A DNA stretch of 64,000 nt, taken from Lacinutrix venerupis (GTDB lineage: Bacteria; Bacteroidota; Bacteroidia; Flavobacteriales; Flavobacteriaceae). Location: contig NZ_RCCH01000002.1 of NCBI RefSeq assembly GCF_003663945.1, positions 250,612 to 314,611 on the forward strand, written 5' to 3'. Below, one piece after another: positions 36,439 through 45,204 of the stretch; position 1 is the stretch's first letter, and each line of letters begins with the position of its first letter. The translations under genes were made by a program, and so were the position numbers. The notes beneath the pieces were generated by a model, which was not told where the DNA came from, made no database searches, and was given only the letters and a program-made list of their open reading frames with translations.

Positions 36439-36780
36439 TTGAAGAGTATCAATAAAATAATTACAGAAGAAACAATTTTATTAAAAATTAAAAAGAAAAG
36501 TGATATATCATTTTGGCATTATCAAATCTTAGGGCTTCTTAGTTTTTTTACTAATCATTCTCATGATTATTTTATTATTACAAATCGCAGAATTATAATT
36601 GAAATAAAAGGAGAAATAATAATAAATCAAGAATATTCCGATTTTAAAAAATTAAATTTCAATGCTTTAAATGACACTTTAAAGTTTTCAAATAAAGAAA
36701 ATATAGAACAAACAATAGCATTGCAAAAACTCAGATTATCTTATGAAGAGATTCAATATATTAAAAGCGTACTAACCTAA
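36439..36780 (+). CDS. Small PH-domain-like protein
   Basis: 113 residues, TTG start 5 bases after kynU. The sequence ISFWHYQILGLLSFFTNHSHDYFIITNRRIIIEIKG has the DYFIITNRRI pattern of bacterial PH (bPH-2/YdbT-like) domains. No signal peptide or clear membrane helix. It fills the space between kynU and kmo exactly: its TAA is directly followed by the kmo ATG. A link to kynurenine metabolism is not established. Confidence 0.7.
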   Translation: MKSINKIITEETILLKIKKKSDISFWHYQILGLLSFFTNHSHDYFIITNRRIIIEIKGEIIINQEYSDFKKLNFNALNDTLKFSNKENIEQTIALQKLRLSYEEIQYIKSVLT

Positions 36781-38178
36781 ATGAGTAAAAAAGACAACAT
36801 ACTAATTATAGGAGCAGGACTTTGTGGCTCACTATTAGCCTTACGTTTAGCACAACGTGGTTACACAGTAAATGTTTACGAAAGCAGACCCGATTTACGT
36901 GCTACAGATATTTCTGCTGGTAGATCTATTAACCTTGCATTATCAGATAGAGGATTAAAAGCCATGCGACTTGCAGGTGTTGAAAACAAAGTAAAACCAC
37001 TTTGTATTCCTATGTACGGAAGATTGGTTCATGATACTGAAGGAAATACTTTTCCTTCCAATTATTCTGGAAGAGATAACGAATATATTAACTCTATTTC
37101 TAGAGGAGATTTAAATGGCTTATTGCTAACCGAAGCAGATTTGTATGACAACCTTACTATTCATTTCAATAAAAAATGTACAGGTGTAGATATAGAAAAT
37201 AATATAGCTAGCTTCTACGATTATAAAACTAAAGAAGAATTTACAGCCAAAGGCGATGTTATTTTTGGTACAGATGGTGCAGGTTCTTCGCTTAGAAAAA
37301 GCTATTATTTAGAACGTAAATTTTTATTTAGCTACTCGCAAAATTATCTTACACATGGTTATAAAGAGTTAGAAATTCCCGCTTCCGCGGAAGGAAAACA
37401 TCTTATTAGTCAAGATTATCTTCACATTTGGCCAAGAGGCGATTACATGTTAATTGCGCTTCCTAATTTAGACGGAAGTTTTACAGTAACGCTATTTTTA
37501 AGCTATGATGAAGGTGAATATAATTTTAATAATTTAACAACAGAACAAGCTATAAAAAACTTTTTCAATTCAAAATTTCCAGATGCATTAGCGCTAATTC
37601 CTAATATAGCTGAAGAGTTTGCCAACAACCCAACAGGCGCATTAGGAACAGTAAAATGTTCACCTTGGCATTATAAAAACAAAAATGTTATTTTAGGAGA
37701 TGCTGCACATGCAATCGTTCCTTTTTACGGCCAAGGGATGAATGCATCGTTTGAAGATGTTACCGTTTTCGACGCTATTTTAGAACAACACGAAGGCGAT
37801 TGGGAAACAATTTTTAAAGTCTACGAAAAAACTAGAAAAGCAGATACAGATGCTATAGCAGATTTGGCAATCGATAATTATTACGAAATGCGTGATCACG
37901 TTGCAAATCCTATTTTTAAAGAAAAACGAGTAATTGAAATGGCTTTAGAAAAAGAATTTCCAAACAATTATTTTTCTAAATATTCTATGGTTACTTTTAA
38001 AGAAGACATTCCTTACCATACAGCAATGACAAAAGGAAGAGCGCAAGACAAAGCTATTTTAAACCTTTTAGTAGATAAAAAAATCACAATCACCGAAGAT
38101 TTAAATAGTATATTAAAAAAAGTACAACTAGAAACAGAAGCTATTTTAGAAGAAGATAAAATTGCTGGATTGAAGTAA
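36781..38178 (+). CDS. kmo: Kynurenine 3-monooxygenase
   Basis: 465 residues. FAD hydroxylase making 3-hydroxykynurenine with NADPH and oxygen. It shows the dinucleotide site IIGAGLCGSLLALRLA (about 8-23), the GDAAHAIVPFYGQGMNASFED flavin motif split near residue 300, and INLALSDRGLKAM. The ATG follows the preceding gene's stop directly. Residues ~199-207 (IPASAEGKH) are encoded by a palindromic repeat element (37376-37393) that appears to have become part of the gene. Confidence 0.96.
   Translation: MSKKDNILIIGAGLCGSLLALRLAQRGYTVNVYESRPDLRATDISAGRSINLALSDRGLKAMRLAGVENKVKPLCIPMYGRLVHDTEGNTFPSNYSGRDNEYINSISRGDLNGLLLTEADLYDNLTIHFNKKCTGVDIENNIASFYDYKTKEEFTAKGDVIFGTDGAGSSLRKSYYLERKFLFSYSQNYLTHGYKELEIPASAEGKHLISQDYLHIWPRGDYMLIALPNLDGSFTVTLFLSYDEGEYNFNNLTTEQAIKNFFNSKFPDALALIPNIAEEFANNPTGALGTVKCSPWHYKNKNVILGDAAHAIVPFYGQGMNASFEDVTVFDAILEQHEGDWETIFKVYEKTRKADTDAIADLAIDNYYEMRDHVANPIFKEKRVIEMALEKEFPNNYFSKYSMVTFKEDIPYHTAMTKGRAQDKAILNLLVDKKITITEDLNSILKKVQLETEAILEEDKIAGLK
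37376..37393. repeat. GNRA-type palindrome inside kmo (copy 3)
   Basis: Read on the minus strand it is TTCCGC-GGAA-GCGGGAA, the same plan as the elements at 16504 and 20322. On the plus strand it includes the perfect 12-bp palindrome CTTCCGCGGAAG (37382-37393). It is in frame and codes for Pro-Ala-Ser-Ala-Glu. Confidence 0.5.
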
Positions 38179-38248
38179 ATTAAAATTAGCAAAAATGAAA
38201 ATAATTTAGGGCTTAAAAATTAACTTAGTAAATTATAAAGTCCTCAGA

Positions 38249-38419
38249 TCAATTCAAAAGAATTGAAACATCAAGGCGAAGAATAGATGAAGAAAAGCTC
38301 CGAAAACAGGAGAACGCAGTTCGACGCGGAGTTTTTAAATCGGTTTCAGTTTGCAAAACTGAAAATTCCTTGGCTAGATCGTGATTTTTTGGTTCGTTTT
38401 GCATCAAGGCAAAATGAAC
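38249..38419. repeat. Multi-hairpin intergenic element (dispersed-repeat-like)
   Basis: Four inverted repeats follow one another: TCAATTC/GAATTGA (38249-38266); CTCCG/CGGAG (38298-38302, 38327-38331) enclosing GAAC/GTTC; TTTCAGTTT/AAACTGAAA (38344-38364); and the 11-bp GTTCGTTTTGC/GCAAAATGAAC (38392-38402, 38409-38419). G+C is higher in parts than in neighbouring spacers. It resembles repeats I recall ending in TTTTGGTTCG...ATCAAG in flavobacterial genomes. It could instead be a 5' leader RNA of the RidA gene. Confidence 0.5.
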
Positions 38420-38437
38420 AGAGATAAAAAAGAAAAT

Positions 38438-38872
38438 ATGAGTAATAAAAACAATGAGATTCTTGCTTCTGCAGGAACTAAGGTAACACCAAGAGGAGCA
38501 TATCCACACGTAAAACAAGTAGGCGATTTTATTTTCGTATCAGGAACTAGTTCTCGTAGAGCAGACAACAGCATTGCTGGTGTAGATACTATTGATGAAA
38601 TGGGCACCAAAAAACTAAACGCCTACACCCAAACACAAGAAGTTTTAAAAAATATTGATACCAACCTTAAAAAAGTTGGAGCAAGTTTAAAAGACGTAGT
38701 AGATGTTACTTCTTTTTTGGTAAACATGAACGATTTTGCAGATTACAACAAAGCATATGGTGAGTTTTTTGACAAAGAAACAGGTCCAACAAGAACCACA
38801 GTTGCTGTGCACCAATTACCGCATCCTGATTTGGTGGTAGAAATTAAGGTAATGGCTTATAAAAAACAGTAA
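38438..38872 (+). CDS. RidA family protein, possible 2-aminomuconate deaminase
   Basis: 144 residues. RidA/YjgF fold with [17 protein letters not shown] and the C-terminal [26 protein letters not shown]. RidA enzymes hydrolyse imines or enamines; in kynurenine degradation a family member deaminates 2-aminomuconate, and location after kynU-kmo supports that use (inference). The start at 38438 (MSNKNNEIL) is preferred: the two upstream in-frame starts (38381, 38414) lie in or beyond the hairpin element. Confidence 0.85.
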   Translation: MSNKNNEILASAGTKVTPRGAYPHVKQVGDFIFVSGTSSRRADNSIAGVDTIDEMGTKKLNAYTQTQEVLKNIDTNLKKVGASLKDVVDVTSFLVNMNDFADYNKAYGEFFDKETGPTRTTVAVHQLPHPDLVVEIKVMAYKKQ

Positions 38873-38877
38873 TTAAG

Positions 38878-39750
38878 CTATTTAAACCTTGCAAATTTTG
38901 AATTATAAAATGTAAAATTAGATACAGGAATTACTGCATTCATTTTTAAATTATACCAAGGAGAAATATTTATATTTTCAAGATTTTTCACCAAATGTAC
39001 ACTCTGCGCAGGAGTATTACCTTGAAATAACAAAAACAATTTTTCTCCTTTAGTATTTATAGCTTCATCACCAAGCATAACAATATGTCCTGGACTTCCT
39101 CCTAAAATAAGCATATCTCCTATTTTCAAATCTTTAACCTCTGTAATTTCTTCCAATTCTTGAGATAGAGACAAAGTGCCAGAATACATGTATATTAAAT
39201 TAAGATATTTGTAAAAATTGGATTTTGTATAATCTACAGAAGCTGTTTTTTTAAAAGTTACTTTATTACCATTAATTATAGGTCTATATCCTTCTGCAAA
39301 TTTCTTCCAAGAACAATAATGCCCAGATGTAAAATTAAAGCCAATCTCATCCTTTCTATTGTTATCCCAAAGATATTCGCTTCTTATTCTAATTAAAGCA
39401 TCTGCACATTGCTGTAAACCGTTTTTAGGGACTGTAATATCTAAAATTCCTATATGTCCTTTTTGCCAATAATATTGACTGTTATTATAATTAATTATTT
39501 TAGTACCGTATGGTTTTAATTTATAATTACGTAAATAATCTTGAAATGAACCTTTAGCATAATTTACTCTTTTAAAACCTTTTGGTAAGTTTACTCTAGA
39601 TCTAATTGTTAAACTATCTTTATTAATTAATCTTGGTTTTGAAACTACTCCTTTAGCAATATAATTAACTGTTTTATTTAAAGGTTTAAACTGAAATAAT
39701 AGAGCAACAACCACAATAAGAAAAAGTAACAGAAAGAGATTTTTTTTCAT
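38878..39750 (-). CDS. DUF4846 family protein
   Basis: 290 residues. N-terminal membrane or signal segment (LFLLLFLIVVVALLFQF). The periplasmic part matches DUF4846: RVNLPKGFKRVNYAKGSFQDYLRNYKL split here, QQCADALIRIRSEYLW, and the MLILGGSPGHIVMLGDEA core, then FLLFQGNTPAQSVHLV and a final SPWYNLK. The GGSPGHIV stretch with conserved His recalls hydrolase folds but the function is unknown. It is convergent with the RidA gene, 5 bases apart. Confidence 0.85.
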   Translation of the reverse strand: MKKNLFLLLFLIVVVALLFQFKPLNKTVNYIAKGVVSKPRLINKDSLTIRSRVNLPKGFKRVNYAKGSFQDYLRNYKLKPYGTKIINYNNSQYYWQKGHIGILDITVPKNGLQQCADALIRIRSEYLWDNNRKDEIGFNFTSGHYCSWKKFAEGYRPIINGNKVTFKKTASVDYTKSNFYKYLNLIYMYSGTLSLSQELEEITEVKDLKIGDMLILGGSPGHIVMLGDEAINTKGEKLFLLFQGNTPAQSVHLVKNLENINISPWYNLKMNAVIPVSNFTFYNSKFARFK

Positions 39751-39856
39751 ATATAATTAATAAACAGTTATTAAGGCTCAACTTATAAAACATTAATTTT
39801 AAAAAATTATTATTTAGCAGAATTTATTTTTTGTAACTTATATAAAAATTTTTGTA

Positions 39857-40315
39857 ATGAAACTTCCTCAAAGATTAGAATATGCATTAAGAAAGTTATA
39901 TAATGCCTTCCATAATGGAACTTTAAATCCTGAATATTGTACAAAATGTGCAGTTGGGAATATTTGTGATAATCTTGATTTTTGGACGCATTTAACAGAC
40001 GTACATGGGTCTGTAAAATTAAACTATGTCGGAATGGTAAATCAAAATTTTGGCAAACGCTTTTTTGGTTACACTCCTTTAGAGCTACTACAAATAGAAG
40101 CTAAATTTTTAAAAGGTTGTGGTTATATTCTTCCACTTGACGGAAGTAACAAAAAACCACAAAACCCAAAAAATAAAACGGTATTATTTAATGGTTTAAC
40201 TGAAGTTATAGCATTTTTATGTGAATTAGATAATATAGAAAATGTTATGAATTATTCAAAACTGTTCGAGATTGAAAACAACAAACCCAAGTATTTAATA
40301 GATTCTGTTCTTTAA
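39857..40315 (+). CDS. Cys-rich small protein, convergent with nqrF
   Basis: 152 residues, soluble. CxxCx5C in EYCTKCAVGNICDN (C28, C31, C37), a later GCGY and an FLCEL. I recall homologues in Flavobacteriaceae being labelled subunit F of the Na+-translocating NADH:quinone reductase. The sequence lacks the ferredoxin, FAD and NAD domains of NqrF (a true nqrF lies opposite at 40418-41728), so that name is probably carried over from neighbours. A metal or Fe-S site on the three cysteines is possible. Confidence 0.78.
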   Translation: MKLPQRLEYALRKLYNAFHNGTLNPEYCTKCAVGNICDNLDFWTHLTDVHGSVKLNYVGMVNQNFGKRFFGYTPLELLQIEAKFLKGCGYILPLDGSNKKPQNPKNKTVLFNGLTEVIAFLCELDNIENVMNYSKLFEIENNKPKYLIDSVL

Positions 40316-40361
40316 ATAAATATTCTCTCTAATTAATACAACTTACAAAATACTATAAAAA

Positions 40362-40391
40362 AAACCAGCACTAATAGGTGCTGGTTTTTTT
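40362..40391. terminator. Bidirectional terminator between the Cys-rich gene and nqrF
   Basis: CCAGCAC / GTGCTGG (40365-40371 and 40378-40384) flanked by A-run and T-run. It serves convergent genes. Confidence 0.88.
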
Positions 40392-40417
40392 ATATAATGC
40401 CAAATATGGCTTAGATA

Positions 40418-41728
40418 TTAACCTCCAAAGTCATCGAATCTAATATTCTCATCGTCGATTCCAAAATCTTCTCCCATTTTTTGAACCGCCTGGTTCATTA
40501 ATGGTGGTCCACAGAAATATAATTCTATATCTTCTGGTGCCTCATGTTTAGATAAGTATTGATCGATTACTACTTGGTGTATAAATCCTGTAAATCCATC
40601 TCCATTAGGGTCGTTAATGTCTTCTTTTAATTTCCAGTTATCTGCTTCAGTAGGATCTGAAAGAGCTATAAAGAATTTGAAATTCGGGAAATCTTTTTCT
40701 AATGCTCTAAAGTAATGGATGTAAAATAATTCTGCCTTAGAACGTCCTCCATACCAATATGTTACTTTTCTGTTTGTTTTAAGCGTTCTAAATAACTCGT
40801 ATAAGTGTGAACGCATTGGTGCCATACCAGCTCCACCACCTACATAAAGCATCTCTGCTTCAGAATCGTTAATAAAGAACTCTCCATAAGGTCCAGAAAT
40901 AGTACATTTATCTCCTACTTTTAAATTAAAAATATAAGATGATGCTACACCTGGATTTACATCCATCCAACCACCTTTTGCGCGGTCGAAAGGAGGTGTT
41001 GCTACACGTACATTAAGCATAATTTTTCTTCCTTCTGCAGGATAAGAAGCCATAGAGTAAGCACGTTCAACCAATTCGTCATTTTTCATAACTAAAGGTC
41101 TTAATCCAAATTTATCCCAATCTGCTTCAAATTTATTTGGTTCTCCTGGATGATCTTCAGGGTGTGCAGTAATATCCATATCTGAATATTTTACTTCACA
41201 TTTTGGAATTTCAATTTGAATATATCCTCCTGCTTTGTAGTCCATATCCTCAGGAATTTCTACTACAAATTCTTTAATAAAGGTTGCCACGTTATAGTTA
41301 GAAACTACAGTTGCTTCCCATTTTTTAATTCCAAAAACTTCTTCTGGAATAGTAATTTCCATGTCTTGTTTTACCTTTACTTGACAAGACAAACGCGCAC
41401 CATGAGCTAATTCTTTTCTAGAAAAGTGAGGTGTCTCGGTTGGTAAAGCTTCTCCTCCACCTTCTAAAACGTGACATTCGCATTGAATACATGTACCACC
41501 ACCACCACAAGCTGATGGTAAGAATATTTTATTATTTCCTAAAGTAGAAAGTAAAGTTCCTCCTGAAGCTACTTCTATCTCACGCTCACCGTTAATCAAG
41601 ATTTTTACAGGTCCTGATGGTGATAATTTTTGTTTAACAAATAGTAGTAAGCTTATTAATATTAAAGCTATTAATAAAAACGCGACTACTGTTGTTATTA
41701 TAATTCCGAAATCAACTGCTAATATCAT
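40418..41728 (-). CDS. nqrF: Na+-NQR subunit F
   Basis: 436 residues. NADH-oxidising subunit: one N-terminal membrane helix, a [2Fe-2S] ferredoxin domain ([12 protein letters not shown], then LSCQVKV), an FAD domain with RAYSMASYP and an NAD domain with [16 protein letters not shown] and YFCGPPLM. It passes electrons from NADH into the sodium pump. Last gene of nqrABCDEF, 1 base after nqrE. Confidence 0.98.
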   Translation of the reverse strand: MILAVDFGIIITTVVAFLLIALILISLLLFVKQKLSPSGPVKILINGEREIEVASGGTLLSTLGNNKIFLPSACGGGGTCIQCECHVLEGGGEALPTETPHFSRKELAHGARLSCQVKVKQDMEITIPEEVFGIKKWEATVVSNYNVATFIKEFVVEIPEDMDYKAGGYIQIEIPKCEVKYSDMDITAHPEDHPGEPNKFEADWDKFGLRPLVMKNDELVERAYSMASYPAEGRKIMLNVRVATPPFDRAKGGWMDVNPGVASSYIFNLKVGDKCTISGPYGEFFINDSEAEMLYVGGGAGMAPMRSHLYELFRTLKTNRKVTYWYGGRSKAELFYIHYFRALEKDFPNFKFFIALSDPTEADNWKLKEDINDPNGDGFTGFIHQVVIDQYLSKHEAPEDIELYFCGPPLMNQAVQKMGEDFGIDDENIRFDDFGG

Positions 41729-41729
41729 A

Positions 41730-42467
41730 TTACTCTACTATTTTAGTGTTTTCTGCTAATTCTTTAGCTTGTTCAGTTTCTAATTCTTCAACTTGAGAAG
41801 TTGGTGTAGAAGTTGGTTCTCCTTCTTCATCTCCTCCTGTTAACATTCCACCAAAACTTAAAAATCCTATTCCCATTAAACCTGTAATAATAAATGTGAT
41901 TCCTAAACCTCTTAATGGAGCCGGTACATTAGAATATCTAATTTTTTCACGAATAGCTGCAATTGCTAAAATTGCTAAAAACCATCCTATTCCAGAAGAT
42001 ATTCCATAATTAAGTGCTAATCCAAAAGATTCTATTTCACGAGATTGCATAAATAATGAACCACCTAATATAGCACAGTTTACAGCAATTAGTGGTAAGA
42101 AAATACCAAGTGAATTATATAATGAAGGTGAAAATTTTTCAACAACAATTTCTACTAATTGAACCATAGTTGCTATAGTAGCAATAAACATGATGAAAGA
42201 TAAGAAACCTAAGTCCATACCAGAGAAACCTTCTCCGTTTGTACTTCCATCTATCCATGCTAATGCACCTGGTTGTAATAAATACTGGTCTAATAACCAG
42301 TTTAATGGTACCGTAATCGCTAATACAAATATTACTGCTGCTCCAAGTCCAACTGCTGTTGCTACTTTTTTAGAAACGGCTAAGTATGAACACATACCTA
42401 AAAAAACCGCGAATACCATGTTGTCAACAAAAATTGACTTGAAAAATAATTCTAAATGTTCTATCAT
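41730..42467 (-). CDS. nqrE: Na+-NQR subunit E
   Basis: 245 residues. Six-span subunit ([51 protein letters not shown]) with the conserved membrane Cys residues that bind the intramembrane iron centre together with NqrD. It is about 40 residues longer than typical ~200-residue NqrE; the extra is an acidic Thr/Glu-rich tail ([15 protein letters not shown] onward) after the last helix. Confidence 0.95.
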   Translation of the reverse strand: MIEHLELFFKSIFVDNMVFAVFLGMCSYLAVSKKVATAVGLGAAVIFVLAITVPLNWLLDQYLLQPGALAWIDGSTNGEGFSGMDLGFLSFIMFIATIATMVQLVEIVVEKFSPSLYNSLGIFLPLIAVNCAILGGSLFMQSREIESFGLALNYGISSGIGWFLAILAIAAIREKIRYSNVPAPLRGLGITFIITGLMGIGFLSFGGMLTGGDEEGEPTSTPTSQVEELETEQAKELAENTKIVE

Positions 42468-42504
42468 TTTTTTATTTTTTTAAAATTTAGGATAACACTG
42501 TGTG

Positions 42505-43149
42505 TTAATCTTCAACTAAATCTTTATTTCTACTACGTTGTACCCAGATAATTAATCCAACAATTATTAATGCCATAGGAGGCATTAACATAAATCCGTT
42601 GTTTTCGTAACCTAGTGCATATACTCCAGTCATTTCGATTGGATCTCCTAAAACAGGAATTCCAAATAATGTTCCAGAACCTAATAGCTCTCTAAAGAAA
42701 CCTACAATAACTAAAATTACTGCATAACCTAAAGCATTACCAATTCCATCTAAAAAAGATTGCCATGGTTTGTTTGCTAAAGCAAAAGCTTCAAAACGTC
42801 CCATGATAATACAGTTGGTAATAATTAAACCAATAAATACAGATAACGTTTTACTTAAATCGTAAGCAAATGCTTTTAATACTTGATCTACAATAATTAC
42901 TAAGGCTGCAACTACAATTAGTTGTACAATAATTCTAATTTTTGACGGTATAATATTTCTCATTAAAGAGATAACAACATTACCAACACCTAATACAAAT
43001 AATACAGCAATTCCCATTACTAAAGATGCTTTAAGCTCTGCAGTAATTGCTAAAGCAGAACAAATACCTAATACCTGAATAGTAATTGGGTTATTATCTG
43101 CTAATGGATCTGTAATTAACTTTGCGTCTTTTTTTGAAAGTAGTCCCAT
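42505..43149 (-). CDS. nqrD: Na+-NQR subunit D
   Basis: 214 residues, about six membrane spans. NqrD signature parts are NPITIQVLGICSALAITAELK, IITNCIIMGRFEAFALANKPW and a GNALGYA stretch. The paired Cys residues (GICS, TNCI) contribute to the intramembrane iron site shared with NqrE. It lies 1 base after nqrC. Confidence 0.96.
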   Translation of the reverse strand: MGLLSKKDAKLITDPLADNNPITIQVLGICSALAITAELKASLVMGIAVLFVLGVGNVVISLMRNIIPSKIRIIVQLIVVAALVIIVDQVLKAFAYDLSKTLSVFIGLIITNCIIMGRFEAFALANKPWQSFLDGIGNALGYAVILVIVGFFRELLGSGTLFGIPVLGDPIEMTGVYALGYENNGFMLMPPMALIIVGLIIWVQRSRNKDLVED

Positions 43150-43150
43150 A

Positions 43151-43960
43151 TTAGTTATTATTATTTTTTAAGTTTTTAAAGTATGGTAAATACAATTTTA
43201 AATCTTTTTTAATCATTGCAGATACACCATCTCCTGTAATTGTTGCTCCAGCTAAAGCATCAACTTCAAAATCGTCTTTTATCTTATTTACTGGATCGTT
43301 ATTTCCTTTAGCAACATTAATTCCTTTAAAGACACCTGCATCTGTTAAAAGTTTTTCACCATAAAAATCGTCCATAAAGTAACGTTGCTTAATATTTGCT
43401 CCTAAACCAGGTGTTTCTCCTGCGTGATCAAAAAACGTTCCTTGAACTGTCATGCTTTCGTCTAAGCCTACATAACCCCAAATAGCATCCCAAAGACCTT
43501 TTCCTCTAATTGGCACAACATAAATAGTTTTACCGTCTTGAGTTCCTTTAAATAATGGTAAAAATCTAGATTCACCATTTTTTGCTTTAGTTTGCTCCTT
43601 TTTAATATCTATTAAATATGGTTCTATTCCAGCTCCTTGGTCTTTAGAATTTATGAACTCTTCACGAGTCATTTCTTTTAAAATCTTACCATCTTTTGCT
43701 TCAAGAACAATTTGCTCTTTTATATTAGCTTTAAATGCATCTGAAACTTTTTCTTTAGATACAAAAGTAATATCTCCTGTACCTTCATTTTCATTTACAC
43801 CAAAAGCATATAAAATATTTTGTTGCTTTTCAATCTCTTTATTTTTTGTAATTGCTGGTTTTAAAGAAGACGCGGTAAACGCTAATAATGAACCAACTAC
43901 CACAACCATTGCAATAGCAAAGAGTATTGTATATGAATTTTTTTCTGTATTAACTGCCAT
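43151..43960 (-). CDS. nqrC: Na+-NQR subunit C
   Basis: 269 residues. One N-terminal membrane helix, then a periplasmic FMN-binding domain. The flavinylation motif is DALAGATIT (234-242), with Ala replacing the first Ser of SGATxT and T242 the predicted FMN-carrying residue. GIEPYLIDIKKE and GLWDAIWGYVGLD are family landmarks. It ends a base before nqrD. Confidence 0.95.
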   Translation of the reverse strand: MAVNTEKNSYTILFAIAMVVVVGSLLAFTASSLKPAITKNKEIEKQQNILYAFGVNENEGTGDITFVSKEKVSDAFKANIKEQIVLEAKDGKILKEMTREEFINSKDQGAGIEPYLIDIKKEQTKAKNGESRFLPLFKGTQDGKTIYVVPIRGKGLWDAIWGYVGLDESMTVQGTFFDHAGETPGLGANIKQRYFMDDFYGEKLLTDAGVFKGINVAKGNNDPVNKIKDDFEVDALAGATITGDGVSAMIKKDLKLYLPYFKNLKNNNN

Positions 43961-43962
43961 AA

Positions 43963-45204
43963 TTATGCTGTTTTAACTTTTAAACGTTTCATTCTTCGTT
44001 TTACATTTCCTTGTACCACATAATGATCGATTGTTGGAGCAAAGACATTCATTAATAAAATGGCTAACATTACTCCTTCTGGATATGCTGGATTAAATAC
44101 ACGAATCATAATAGAAATCATACCTATTAAAAATCCATAAATCCATTTTCCTTTGTTTGTTTGTGATGCTGTTACAGGATCTGTTGCCATATATACTGTA
44201 CCAAATGCAAAACCTCCAATTAGTAAATGCATCCAGAAATCTGTACTCATTAAGCCATAAAACTTACTTGATTCTGTAATCCATTCTGCTGAAACAACTC
44301 CGTTAAAAATTAATCCCATTACAATGGCTCCTAATACAGAAGATAACATTATTCTCCAACTTCCTACTTTAGAAAAAATCAAGAATAATCCTCCTAAAAG
44401 AATTAACAATGTTGAAGTTTCACCTATAGAACCTGGAATAAAACCATAAAATGCATTCCATACATCTCCAGCAGAGTCTAACATGCTAGAATTATTTTGT
44501 GCTAGACTTCCTAAAATTGTTTCTCCAGATAATGCATCTGGTGTTGCTCCTGGTGCTAAATCTTGTACTCTAGGATCTGCTCCATGAACCCAAACTTTAT
44601 CTCCAGACATCCATGTTGGGTATGCAAAGAATAAAAATGCACGAATTGTTAAAGCAGGATTAAGAATATTCATTCCTGTTCCTCCAAAAACTTCTTTTCC
44701 TATTACTACACCAAAAATAACAGCTACTGCTAACATCCATAATGGAATATCAATAGGTACAATTAATGGCACTAACATTCCTGTAACTAAGTAACCTTCT
44801 TCTACTTCATGTCCTTTTATTACAGCAAAAATAAATTCAACTATTAAACCTACAACATAAGATACTATTACTAGAGGTAGCACTTTCCATGCTCCAACAA
44901 CAAAATTATCCCATGTTAAAAAATTTCCAAATAAGGAAACTTCTCTTGTTACACCTGCTAAGGTATCTATTGCAGAATAATGTTGGTAACCTGCATTAAA
45001 TATTCCAAAGATTAAACATGGTACCATTGCCATAATAACAATGTTCATGGTACGTTTTAAATCGTCTGCAGCTTTAATATGAGTTCCGTTATGTGTGGTC
45101 TCATTTGGTAAGTATAAAAAAGTATGGATTGCGTTAAACGCAGGAGCCATTTTAGTGCCTTTATACTTTTCTTTTAAGTTATGTAAATTACTTTTTAAAC
45201 CCAT
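43963..45204 (-). CDS. nqrB: Na+-NQR subunit B
   Basis: 413 residues, about ten membrane spans. It shows YLPNETTHNGTHIKAADDLKR split at the N-terminus, GKEVFGGTGMNILNPAL and the late WIYGFLIGMISIMIRVFNPAYPEG. The probable FMN site is DALSGETILG, with Glu where SGAT has Ala. NqrB holds the Na+ path and riboflavin. Start overlaps the nqrA stop by one base. Confidence 0.96.
   Translation of the reverse strand: MGLKSNLHNLKEKYKGTKMAPAFNAIHTFLYLPNETTHNGTHIKAADDLKRTMNIVIMAMVPCLIFGIFNAGYQHYSAIDTLAGVTREVSLFGNFLTWDNFVVGAWKVLPLVIVSYVVGLIVEFIFAVIKGHEVEEGYLVTGMLVPLIVPIDIPLWMLAVAVIFGVVIGKEVFGGTGMNILNPALTIRAFLFFAYPTWMSGDKVWVHGADPRVQDLAPGATPDALSGETILGSLAQNNSSMLDSAGDVWNAFYGFIPGSIGETSTLLILLGGLFLIFSKVGSWRIMLSSVLGAIVMGLIFNGVVSAEWITESSKFYGLMSTDFWMHLLIGGFAFGTVYMATDPVTASQTNKGKWIYGFLIGMISIMIRVFNPAYPEGVMLAILLMNVFAPTIDHYVVQGNVKRRMKRLKVKTA

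Noticed and set aside
38249-38518. Minus-strand 89-residue frame over the hairpin element
   Set aside because: It runs through the inverted repeats into the RidA coding region; its Cys/Ser-rich translation resembles no family I know.
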